Assembly: GCA_002508315.1 (NCBI GenBank) | Contig: DAHE01000041.1 | Location: 503-6,079 of the forward strand | From: Thermocladium sp. UBA166 | GTDB lineage: Archaea > Thermoproteota > Thermoprotei > Thermoproteales > Thermocladiaceae | Reading direction: 5' to 3' | Length of the DNA stretch: 5,577 nucleotides | Part shown: piece by piece, positions 1 to 5,577 of the stretch | Layout: every line of letters starts with the position of its first letter | Numbering within the stretch: position 1 is the first letter of the stretch | The notes under the pieces: generated by a model | Seen by the model: the letters and a program-made list of their open reading frames with translations, nothing else | Database searches by the model: none | What the model was told of the DNA's origin: nothing | Position numbers and translations under genes: made by a program

Positions 1-1
1 C

Positions 2-925
2 GGCATGGGTTTCCAAGCGGTGCTGGGGGAGGGGGTGGAGCGGGTCCTTGGGTGGCGGTCCCCCAACTACATGTACAAGATGAACGGCGTGAAGCTCCTC
101 CTTAGGAATTACCGGTTATCGGATGACGTGGGCTTCAGGTTCAGCAGCAGGGAGTGGGATCAATACCCCCTCACGGCTGATAAGTACGTGGAGTGGGTGA
201 GGGCCTCCCCGGGGGACCTCGTGTTCGTGGGGATGGACATGGAGACGTTCGGGGAGCATCAGTGGGAGGGCACTGGGATACTGGAGTTCCTCAAGTGGGT
301 GTTCAGGAGGGCCAGGGAGGCCGGGGTGAGCGTGGAGTCGCCGGGAGACGCGGCGGCGGAGCTGGACGCGGTGGAGGGCGTGAGCATAGAGCCCTGGGGC
401 ACCACGTCCTGGGCCGACAGGGAGAAGGACCTCAGCGCGTGGCTCGGCGGCGAGGAGCAGGTCAGGGCGTTCGCCTTCCTGAGGATGACCATGGCGGCGG
501 CGAGGAGGGCGGGGGGGCGGGCGCTCGAGGCGTGGCGGCACCTATCCACCAGCGATCACTTGTACTACCTCAGCTCCAAGCGGGGCCCTGAGGGGGACGT
601 GCACGGCTACTTCAGCCCAGGCTCGCCGCGCCGCTACTTCGAGGCCTTCATGGCAGCAATGCAGAGGGTGTGGGACTACGCGTCGCTGAGGATGGGGGAC
701 GCTGAGCTGCTGGAGGCAGTGAGGGGGGTGGAGCTGCCCCGTGAGGCTTGGTTCTTCGTGGAGGGGGGCAGGGCGGCTAGGAGCGTAGATGAGCTGGAGG
801 CAGTGTTGAGGGAGAGGGGGGAGTTGAGGAGGAGGTACTGCGAGTCGGGGGACGTGGAGAGGTGGCTCTCCGACTTGCTGGGCCCCATGGGGGTCAAGGT
901 GGCCGCCGGGGTGTGCGGTCACTAG
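2..925 (+). CDS. GH57 family glycoside hydrolase (alpha-amylase-like), 5'-truncated by window edge
   Basis: This is the C-terminal part of a GH57 retaining glycosidase, a family that acts on alpha-glucans, usually in the cytoplasm. The reading frame is open to the window edge, so the ATG at base 5 is probably an internal Met. Numbering from it, residues 8-21 (GEG, then VLGWRSPNY) look like GH57 conserved region 3, with E9 as the candidate nucleophile. Residues 77-86 (MDMETFGEHQ) match region 4, with D78 as candidate acid/base. Residues 181-188 (STSDHLYY) match region 5. The stretch VHGYFSPGSP, then YFEAF, at 199-215 is typical of the short archaeal group around Methanocaldococcus MJ1611. Regions 1 and 2 and roughly the first 150 residues should lie upstream. 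No signal peptide can be judged. The tail at 235-306 is charged and not recognised. Coding-strand GC is very high, with many GGG and AGG codons. Family assignment is firm; exact substrate (amylase, branching or transferase activity) is not. Confidence 0.9.
   Translation, partial: GMGFQAVLGEGVERVLGWRSPNYMYKMNGVKLLLRNYRLSDDVGFRFSSREWDQYPLTADKYVEWVRASPGDLVFVGMDMETFGEHQWEGTGILEFLKWVFRRAREAGVSVESPGDAAAELDAVEGVSIEPWGTTSWADREKDLSAWLGGEEQVRAFAFLRMTMAAARRAGGRALEAWRHLSTSDHLYYLSSKRGPEGDVHGYFSPGSPRRYFEAFMAAMQRVWDYASLRMGDAELLEAVRGVELPREAWFFVEGGRAARSVDELEAVLRERGELRRRYCESGDVERWLSDLLGPMGVKVAAGVCGH
922..925. other. CTAG palindrome serving as stop codon for two convergent genes
   Basis: Bases 923-925 (TAG) stop the GH57 gene on the + strand, and the complement of 922-924 (TAG) stops the membrane protein gene on the - strand. 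The two coding regions overlap by exactly the four bases CTAG. There is no room for a terminator between them and no T-run just beyond either stop, so each transcript must end inside the opposite gene. Confidence 0.95.
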
Positions 926-1518
926 GGCCTGCGGAGCACGCCGATCCTCTCCAGCAGTGATTCCCAGTCCAGCTTGAATACTGCCAGGCCCAGCAGCACG
1001 AAGGCGATGCTGCTTATCACTCCCAAGTCGAAGGGCGTGAGGCCGAGGAAGGATAGGTAACCCGACACCAGGCCTATCCCCATCAACTCCACCGGTATCT
1101 CCACGGCGCTCTTGGCCAGCTTAGCAACCAGCATGTAGGCGTTGAGCTTTAGGAGGGGTATGCGCGCCGCTCCGCTGCCGAAGTACACGTAGTCCTCCAC
1201 GGGGAAGCCGGGGAGTATCGCCAACACCACCAGGGCCAGGTAGAAGTAACGCGACCCCGAGAACCGCCGCAGCAGGTTCACGTTCCTATTCCTCCCCAGC
1301 CACCTCTCCATGAACGCGCCAGCCCCGTATATGACGTTCTTCGACACCGCCGCCCCAACGCCGCTCGCCACTATGGCCAGGGCCACCATTGAAGGCGGTG
1401 CATCGAACCTTATGAGGAGGGTGGTGGCTATCAACGTGTAGGAAACCCCGGTGAACGGCGTCGCGTTAGCCACGAAGCTGACGGCGAATATGGCCAGCAT
1501 CAAGTAGAGCAGGTCCAT
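922..1518 (-). CDS. Polytopic membrane protein, DedA/VTT-like
   Basis: A 198-residue integral membrane protein. Hydrophobic segments lie at about 2-20, 24-38, 43-65, 91-105, 124-155 and 163-182. The order of features resembles the VTT (DedA/YqaA/SNARE-associated) fold: an early half-membrane segment with polar turns (ANATPFTGVSYTLIATTLL, 17-35), a Gly-rich segment with SKNVIYGAG (59-67), a basic loop (GRNRNVNLLRRFSGSR, 75-90), then LPGFPVEDYVYFGSGAARI (102-120) before a long Leu/Ala helix with two Lys (K133, K136). Known members act as lipid scramblases or support membrane and envelope homeostasis; that role here is by analogy only. ATG at 1518 is chosen because a TATA-like box sits about 22 bases upstream, which fits a leaderless transcript. 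It is divergent from the surface-protein operon and convergent with the GH57 gene. The family call is moderate; a generic small membrane protein is the alternative. Confidence 0.7.
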   Translation of the reverse strand: MDLLYLMLAIFAVSFVANATPFTGVSYTLIATTLLIRFDAPPSMVALAIVASGVGAAVSKNVIYGAGAFMERWLGRNRNVNLLRRFSGSRYFYLALVVLAILPGFPVEDYVYFGSGAARIPLLKLNAYMLVAKLAKSAVEIPVELMGIGLVSGYLSFLGLTPFDLGVISSIAFVLLGLAVFKLDWESLLERIGVLRRP

Positions 1519-1540
1519 TTAACTATATTGAGCCATAGCA

Positions 1541-1549
1541 TATTAAAAA
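1541..1549 (-). promoter_or_regulatory. TATA box for the membrane protein gene
   Basis: On the - strand the sequence reads GATAACATTTTTAATA. TTTTTAATA is a good archaeal TATA element, and GATAAC just upstream fits a BRE-like purine/A-rich element. Its centre is about 27 bases from the ATG at 1518, so transcription should start at or within a few bases of the start codon. No Shine-Dalgarno site precedes this ATG, consistent with a leaderless mRNA. Confidence 0.65.
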
Positions 1550-1685
1550 TGTTATCGGCTTCCCGGAATTCCCCAATGGGTGACGGACATGCGGGTCGCG
1601 GCGAGTAAATGAAGGACCGGAACGGAGGGGCTCCATGAAGGCGCATGGTTTGCATTGCAGTTCCTTAATAGAACATGGGGAATAG

Positions 1686-1694
1686 TTTTTATAT
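1686..1694 (+). promoter_or_regulatory. TATA box for the surface-protein operon
   Basis: TTTTTATAT follows the purine-rich GGGGAATAG, a plausible BRE. Its centre lies about 25 bases before the ATG at 1715, and the bases C-A at 1714-1715 form a normal pyrimidine-purine start site. The transcript is therefore probably leaderless. This is the only promoter I see for the three-gene operon. Confidence 0.72.
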
Positions 1695-1714
1695 CCCGAT
1701 GAGCGCTTAATTGC

Positions 1715-3124
1715 ATGCGTAAGCATGGCGGTCAAACTACCGCAATAGAGACGGCCGTGGCCATAGCCGTGATATTGGTGGGCGTCTATGCTCTACTGGA
1801 GATAATTCCCCAATACTCGCGCGTGACCGGCACTCAAGTGAATACCTTCCAATTAGAGGAGACCGCCCAGGAGGTGCTGCAGGAAATACTGACGACGCCG
1901 GGCTACCCAGTCAACTGGGGCCTCAATGCATCCCCCCTATCCGCATTCGGGTTAGCGGAGCCGGGGGAACCCTACGTGCTGGACCCATTCAAGGTAATCA
2001 ACCTAATATATTGGAGCTACTCGAACGGGTATGGAAGCGGGACGTATTGCAGCCTGAATAAAACGGCCACAGGTTTCGAAGATTACCTTAATGAGTCGGG
2101 GATAAGCACGCTTCAATTGAATAACTTTCTCCTCATTCCTGGGGGAGGTAAGTGGGTAGTGTCTTATGATGAGGTCAAGGCCTTGCTGGGCCTTGATGGG
2201 TATGACTTCATGTTGACCATAGAGCCGCTGTTCAATGTGACCGTGCTGCAGCCAAGGGGAAGCAGCTCCAGCACCGTGGTTATTGTAAAGGTTACCAGGT
2301 TCGGGGAGAAGGGGCCCGGCGCCGCCGTGATCAATGCAACTGTGTCGCTACAATACTTAATAGCTACGACAGGCAGCGATAATAATAATGAAGTGATTCA
2401 AGGCGATGCGGCGGCATCAACCAACGCCAGCGGCTATGCGAGGATCACGATAAGCACGCCCTACAACTCAAGCAGCTTCTATTACTTCGATGCATTCGCG
2501 TCCCTAGATGGGTACGGAGATCACGGATACTACACCACCGCCGCCACCACCCCGTTGCTGATGGCGATGATACTGCCGTTCACGCCATCCTACAACAACA
2601 TAACATTCATAGATCCACACCTGGTGACAAATTGCCTGCTTAACTCAGGCGCTATAAGCAATCCAGGGCAATCAGCGCTTGGGTTGAGGATAGCCGCCGT
2701 GTACAAATCAATATATGGATACACATTCAACAGCATAAACTTCACTCTAAATCCGGGGCGAGGAAATAGCTATCCAATCCCATGCACGGCCCTCCAAAGC
2801 CTTCAATCAAAACCAAGTGGAAAGGGAAATGAAGGGCCGAAATACTCGGCTTGTTATTGGTCTCTGCCCACCACTCCATTGTTCTTGGTGGTGAGCGTCT
2901 ATAGAAACAGTCAGGGGCAAAGCGGTAAAGTTCCTCTTCATGAGATATTGTTGATACCGTATGGCATCTCTCCTCAGTATTACTTGGCTAATAGGGAGAT
3001 AGTGTTTGGTAGGAGCGTTGGGAATGCGCCGACGGGCACCGCCTCATCTTTGGTGCAGATAGGGGATTCGACTTACACGGCGAGGATCGTCCTTTATTAT
3101 GATGGTGATTTCCTTGCAGGCTAG
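1715..3124 (+). CDS. Large prepilin-like surface protein with class III-type signal peptide (operon gene 1)
   Basis: A 469-residue protein, not recognised by name. The N-terminus is MRKHGG, then QTTAIET, then a hydrophobic helix to about residue 31. This resembles a class III prepilin signal with cleavage expected after G6. The helix continues as an amphipathic stretch and ends in EILTTPGYPVNWG (57-69), a phrase common just after the pilin-like helix of archaeal pilin-family proteins. A beta-rich region begins near YDFMLTIEPL (163-172). Residues 186-275 (VVIVKVTRFG, VINATVSLQY, NASGYARITI) look like an Ig-like or carboxypeptidase-regulatory-like sandwich. There are about nine N-glycosylation sequons and four Cys (112, 307, 357, 380), suggesting extracellular disulfides. 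The start is set by the TATA spacing; the next in-frame start would remove the Gly-Gln site. The 3' end overlaps gene 2. Likely role: minor pilin or adhesin; an unrelated anchored surface protein is the alternative. Confidence 0.82.
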   Translation: MRKHGGQTTAIETAVAIAVILVGVYALLEIIPQYSRVTGTQVNTFQLEETAQEVLQEILTTPGYPVNWGLNASPLSAFGLAEPGEPYVLDPFKVINLIYWSYSNGYGSGTYCSLNKTATGFEDYLNESGISTLQLNNFLLIPGGGKWVVSYDEVKALLGLDGYDFMLTIEPLFNVTVLQPRGSSSSTVVIVKVTRFGEKGPGAAVINATVSLQYLIATTGSDNNNEVIQGDAAASTNASGYARITISTPYNSSSFYYFDAFASLDGYGDHGYYTTAATTPLLMAMILPFTPSYNNITFIDPHLVTNCLLNSGAISNPGQSALGLRIAAVYKSIYGYTFNSINFTLNPGRGNSYPIPCTALQSLQSKPSGKGNEGPKYSACYWSLPTTPLFLVVSVYRNSQGQSGKVPLHEILLIPYGISPQYYLANREIVFGRSVGNAPTGTASSLVQIGDSTYTARIVLYYDGDFLAG

Positions 3125-4670
3125 AGGGCAGGCCCGCTTGATTGAGGCTATGATTGCCTTGGGCATATTAGTCATGCTGGTCGCGCTGCTTCCCTTGATG
3201 TCTAGGTTTCCGGAGACGCCGAGCACGATACCTCAGAGCGGCGCGTCTCAATTATACGTGACTCAAGTGGTGAATGGGTTGGCGGTTAATCCAAGCTTCC
3301 TGAACGCGGTGCAGGACGGGAATTGGAGCCGCATCTATGAATTGATCAATAAGATAGTGCCGCCGCAGTATAATTGGAGATTGATAGTAGAGCCGCTATC
3401 CACCTCCGTGGGAGCCAGCAACGGCATGATACCGATAACGGTGTACCTACCCTCCACGCCGCCTGTGCCCTACGTGACCATACCCATAGACCTCAACGTT
3501 AAGTTCATAAACTCCGCGCTGGCTGGAGCCAATAGAGTAAACTTGACGCTGCCGCTCTCAAACGTGGGCTTCTACGTTAAGGGCCAAAGCGGGTGGGTGC
3601 CCATCACCTGGTGGCTTGAGTACCTGGACAATGAATCGGGGAACGCCAGGATTTGGATGAGCATCCCAGCCAATAAAGAGCAGGTTATATACATGACGAT
3701 CGGCCCCGGGGGCAAACCCATTAATCCAAACGGCGCCAGCTGCGAAGTGCCCTACAATTATAATGATACTTGCGCGGGGTACTCCGTGGGCGGCATAAGC
3801 GCATTCTACGGCGCAGCACTAGGCCTCCCCTACGGCAAGTACGACATGGATCCCCCCAAAATATTTCCATTCTATACAAACTTCACAAAAAACAGTAATA
3901 CTGTAAGTATTACTTCTAATGGCGCCAATTACGTGACTGGCACTGGATTGCAAATTTCGATACCGGGAAGTACAGGAGGAGGAGTTAAATTATTATTTAC
4001 CGCTAAGCCTCAGTCGGCGACTGGATTTGCGACGTATTATATGCAGTCAACTTACAGCGTTGCCATAGATTATTCATCCACCATAGAATACACGATAAAT
4101 AATAACAATGGATACACTGATACGTTATACGTTTACTCAGGTGGTCAAAACGCATTGAGCGGCACATTACAAGAAACCGGTACCTCCGGGTTAAGAGTAT
4201 ACCCTCCACTGCTCTCGTATAAAATGGCGTATAAGGCATTACTTAATTGCACAACGAAAAATAATACTAAATACTTGACAGTGAGTAATTATGCCTACGT
4301 GCTCAATTACTATATTGGTCAGCTTCAGTCGACCGGTTGGGCGGCGACCAAGGAGGGCCAAGTCTCTTTATGCCCATCTAGTATTCCAGTATCAATAGAC
4401 ATAGAGGGCATTAATCCAGAAAATAGTATTTTATATAATGATACGTTTACCATTTATGATTTGTGGTGGGTTCCTCTTTATTTTAATTCGTCGGCGACGA
4501 TAGCTATTCCGTACTCAGTGAACTATGGGTATGGCTCCGTGGTTCCCATTAGGTATCAGTATAGGTACCCCGTTTCATTCATGGTGCCAACGGCGTCTGA
4601 TTACGCATTGATGGAGTTAAGCAATGGGTCCATTTATATACTGGGGCTGTCCATGGGGTCGATTGGGTGA
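3099..4670 (+). CDS. Large prepilin-like surface protein with DUF2341-like region (operon gene 2)
   Basis: 523 residues from ATG 3099, or 518 if translation starts at TTG 3114, which the Shine-Dalgarno site favours. The N-terminus LQARG, then QARLIEAMIALGILVML, resembles a class III prepilin signal cleaved after G10, with one helix to about residue 34. YNWRLIVEPL (91-100) repeats a motif of gene 1. Residues about 125-210 (VTIPIDLNVKFINS, VGFYVKG, ITWWLEYLDNESGNARIWM, QVIYMTIGPG) follow the DUF2341 pattern of a yWiE phrase, a vWVkvP phrase and an IYmyYG phrase. Residues about 260-475 look like a beta-sandwich, possibly concanavalin-like, ending with TIYDLWWVPLYFNSS. There are four Cys as two close pairs (215/225, 383/425) and about ten sequons. 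Bases 3901-4500 are about 40% GC, lower than upstream. It overlaps gene 1 by 26 or 11 bases and lies 6 bases before gene 3. Likely role: surface-displayed, perhaps glycan-binding, minor pilin or adhesin. Confidence 0.82.
   Translation: MMVISLQARGQARLIEAMIALGILVMLVALLPLMSRFPETPSTIPQSGASQLYVTQVVNGLAVNPSFLNAVQDGNWSRIYELINKIVPPQYNWRLIVEPLSTSVGASNGMIPITVYLPSTPPVPYVTIPIDLNVKFINSALAGANRVNLTLPLSNVGFYVKGQSGWVPITWWLEYLDNESGNARIWMSIPANKEQVIYMTIGPGGKPINPNGASCEVPYNYNDTCAGYSVGGISAFYGAALGLPYGKYDMDPPKIFPFYTNFTKNSNTVSITSNGANYVTGTGLQISIPGSTGGGVKLLFTAKPQSATGFATYYMQSTYSVAIDYSSTIEYTINNNNGYTDTLYVYSGGQNALSGTLQETGTSGLRVYPPLLSYKMAYKALLNCTTKNNTKYLTVSNYAYVLNYYIGQLQSTGWAATKEGQVSLCPSSIPVSIDIEGINPENSILYNDTFTIYDLWWVPLYFNSSATIAIPYSVNYGYGSVVPIRYQYRYPVSFMVPTASDYALMELSNGSIYILGLSMGSIG
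3104..3109 (+). promoter_or_regulatory. Shine-Dalgarno site GGTGAT inside the end of operon gene 1
   Basis: GGTGAT matches the expected archaeal anti-Shine-Dalgarno end. It lies four bases before TTG at 3114 and downstream of the ATG candidates at 3099 and 3102, so it argues for TTG 3114 as the real start of operon gene 2. The same hexamer sits five bases before the start of operon gene 3, which makes the reading more convincing. Confidence 0.55.
3880..4500 (+). other. AT-rich segment within operon gene 2
   Basis: By hand count, 3901-4500 is about 40% GC, with single 60-base lines at 28-32%, against about 60% in lines such as 3421-3480 and 3541-3600 of the same gene. The shift falls just after the DUF2341-like part and covers the predicted distal beta-sandwich. 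Codons change to AAT, TAT, AGT and ATT. The frame stays open throughout, so this is coding sequence with a different composition, not a decayed insertion. Confidence 0.7.
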
Positions 4671-4671
4671 T
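4666..4671 (+). promoter_or_regulatory. Shine-Dalgarno site GGTGAT for operon gene 3
   Basis: GGTGAT overlaps the TGA stop of operon gene 2 and stands five bases before ATG 4677. An ATG at 4670 is in another frame and reaches a stop after six codons, so 4677 is the start. The placement implies coupled translation by terminating ribosomes. Confidence 0.75.
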
Positions 4672-4676
4672 GGGTT

Positions 4677-5577
4677 ATGAAGCCATCTAGAAACGCTAGG
4701 GCGAGGAGCAGGAGGGGGCAGATGCTCATACTGATAGTGCTGATAGTGGCGGTGGCCTTGGTCACTCTTCTCTACTTGTACAAGGTTTTCGCGATGAGTC
4801 CCCTCTACGTGTCTCAGAGATCCATCTATGAGGTGTACAAGCAAAATCCGTACATGGTGGTTTCATCCATGACGAGCACGCTGCAGTACCTCATCGGTAA
4901 CGTGCTCCACAGATACGACGAGTTCAGCATAAGATACGGAGCGGCCCTGAATCAACCCATACTGACGGGGGGCGGGGCCATAGTTCCATCATCCTATAAA
5001 AACGCTCTCCTCGCCCAGTACAAATACTACCTGGCCCAGTATTACACCCCGCTGGGAATGGATCCAAACACGACGTGGGGCAGGCTTGACTTCAACATAA
5101 CTAACGTGTACGGGGCCCTCTCCATATTCAACACGGTAATAGCGCTGAATAACGCCAGCATATACGGAACTGCGGAGAACGAGACCAGCTTCCCGCTAAT
5201 AGGGCTTAACAACGTTAAGGTGAAGACAGCCATCAACTTCACGGTGAACGAGGTACAGCCAAGCGGCTATACCTGCCCCGGAACCCCAAGCTACTACGCA
5301 GTCCAATTCGTGAATAGAACGGTTTTCAACTTCACGGAATCACCAAACACAAAATGGTGGGCACTGGCATCAAATGATTATAGCCAAATATCATATAATA
5401 GTGACAGTGGATGGTCACTTCCCAAAGGAAGTAATACGCTAAGCGGGTTGATGTACTTGATGCCGCTAGATAACATTTCATCAAACTACGGCTTCAACAT
5501 AAGCGCGATAATGACCATCAAGGGCGGTGGAGTGGGAGGAATAGAAATATTCCAAGAATACCCAAACCTGGAAATAT
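4677..5577 (+). CDS. Large prepilin-like surface protein (operon gene 3), 3'-truncated by window edge
   Basis: The frame from ATG 4677 has no stop to the window end, giving at least 300 residues. The leader is strongly basic (MKPSRNARARSRRG, 1-14), followed by Gln and one hydrophobic helix at about 16-38 (MLILIVLIVAVALVTLLYLY). This fits a prepilin-like signal with cleavage after G14, but the Glu seen near the helix start in genes 1 and 2 is absent. Residues 42-125 are Tyr-rich and probably helical; from about 135 the protein becomes beta-like with nine sequons (for example NTT at 131, NIT at 140, NET at 168, NFT at 187). One Cys (200) is seen so far. Spacing from gene 2 is 6 bases in the same frame, with its own Shine-Dalgarno site. 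The missing Glu and large size recall GspK/PilX-type minor pseudopilins; a simple N-terminally anchored surface protein is the alternative. GC falls near 5340-5400 (about 35%). Confidence 0.85.
   Translation, partial: MKPSRNARARSRRGQMLILIVLIVAVALVTLLYLYKVFAMSPLYVSQRSIYEVYKQNPYMVVSSMTSTLQYLIGNVLHRYDEFSIRYGAALNQPILTGGGAIVPSSYKNALLAQYKYYLAQYYTPLGMDPNTTWGRLDFNITNVYGALSIFNTVIALNNASIYGTAENETSFPLIGLNNVKVKTAINFTVNEVQPSGYTCPGTPSYYAVQFVNRTVFNFTESPNTKWWALASNDYSQISYNSDSGWSLPKGSNTLSGLMYLMPLDNISSNYGFNISAIMTIKGGGVGGIEIFQEYPNLEI

Larger units (their letters stand above)
1519..1714. other. Intergenic region between divergent genes
   Basis: This 196-base stretch separates the membrane protein gene (-) from the surface-protein operon (+). 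TATA-like boxes stand near each end. The middle, about 1560-1680, holds a GGAATTCC palindrome at about 1564-1571 but no clear operator pair, RNA gene or convincing small gene. A 70-codon open frame on the - strand crosses both promoters and is treated as chance. Confidence 0.8.

Noticed and set aside
883..892. Ten-base palindrome CCCCATGGGG near the end of the GH57 gene, a possible terminator stem
   Set aside because: It has no loop and no following T-run, and it encodes an ordinary GPMG stretch.
116..922. Several open frames overlapping the GH57 gene (116-541, 259-549, 542-922 and 676-897 on -, 193-591 on +)
   Set aside because: They are Pro/Arg/Gly-rich or Ser-rich shadows of a very GC-rich gene whose own frame has clear GH57 motifs.
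1523..1735. 70-codon open frame on the - strand in the intergenic region
   Set aside because: It spans both TATA boxes, begins inside operon gene 1, has no promoter or Shine-Dalgarno site of its own, and its protein shows no recognisable features.
2166..2172. ATGATGA resembling a C box of a C/D guide RNA
   Set aside because: No matching D box (CTGA) or C'/D' pair at the right spacing, and it lies in a well-supported coding region.
2381..2395. AAT triplet run resembling a microsatellite
   Set aside because: Too short (three to four units) and it simply encodes an Asn run.
3759..4444. Eleven-base repeat TATAATGATAC at 3759-3769 and 4434-4444
   Set aside because: Both copies encode Tyr-Asn-Asp-Thr, a composition common in this protein; there is no flanking similarity.
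4668..4676. Operon genes 2 and 3 are in the same frame across one TGA, suggesting readthrough or a broken fusion gene
   Set aside because: Gene 3 has its own GGTGAT site, ATG and complete prepilin-like N-terminus, so two separate proteins are the simpler reading. No selenocysteine insertion element was recognised.
3044..5242. Minus-strand open frames at 3044-3226, 4003-4239, 4617-4844 and 5042-5242
   Set aside because: Each lies opposite a well-supported surface protein gene and has no signal of its own.

Overview
The window reads as chromosomal DNA of a thermophilic archaeon, most likely a crenarchaeon (Thermoproteota). The signs are heavy use of AGG (Arg) and ATA (Ile) codons, TATA boxes placed so that transcripts would start at or next to the start codon (leaderless first genes), GGTGAT-type Shine-Dalgarno sites in front of downstream operon genes, an archaeal-type GH57 amylase, and large surface proteins dense in N-glycosylation sequons. 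I cannot name the genus.

Layout. Bases 2-925 (+) hold the C-terminal two thirds of a GH57 glycosidase whose start lies upstream of the window. Bases 922-1518 (-) encode a small polytopic membrane protein that resembles the DedA/VTT fold. These two genes converge and overlap by 4 bases, sharing one CTAG palindrome as both stop codons. Bases 1519-1714 form the only substantial intergenic region; it carries two divergent promoters and no other gene that I can support. From 1715 to the window end runs a tight + strand operon of three genes: 1715-3124, 3099-4670 and 4677 to beyond 5577. The third gene is left open by the window edge.

The operon is the interesting part. Each of the three proteins has a short basic leader, then Gly-Gln, then one hydrophobic helix, then a long Asn/Tyr/Ser/Thr-rich extracellular region. 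This is the design of class III (type IV prepilin) signal peptide proteins, but at 469, 523 and more than 300 residues they are far larger than ordinary archaeal pilins. The first two share a motif after the pilin-like helix, Y-[DN]-[FW]-x-L-x-x-E-P-L. The second also has a segment resembling DUF2341, followed by a probable beta-sandwich, lectin-like region. The third lacks the conserved Glu near the start of the helix, as GspK-type minor pseudopilins do. I infer a set of large minor pilins, adhesins or a pseudopilus tip complex displayed on the cell surface. No assembly ATPase, membrane platform protein or prepilin peptidase gene is visible here.

Base composition changes sharply. The GH57 gene is very GC-rich (about 77% in one 60-base line I counted), the operon is near 60% in parts, and bases 3901-4500 fall to about 40% (hand count). 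The distal half of the second surface protein therefore looks like a module with a different history.
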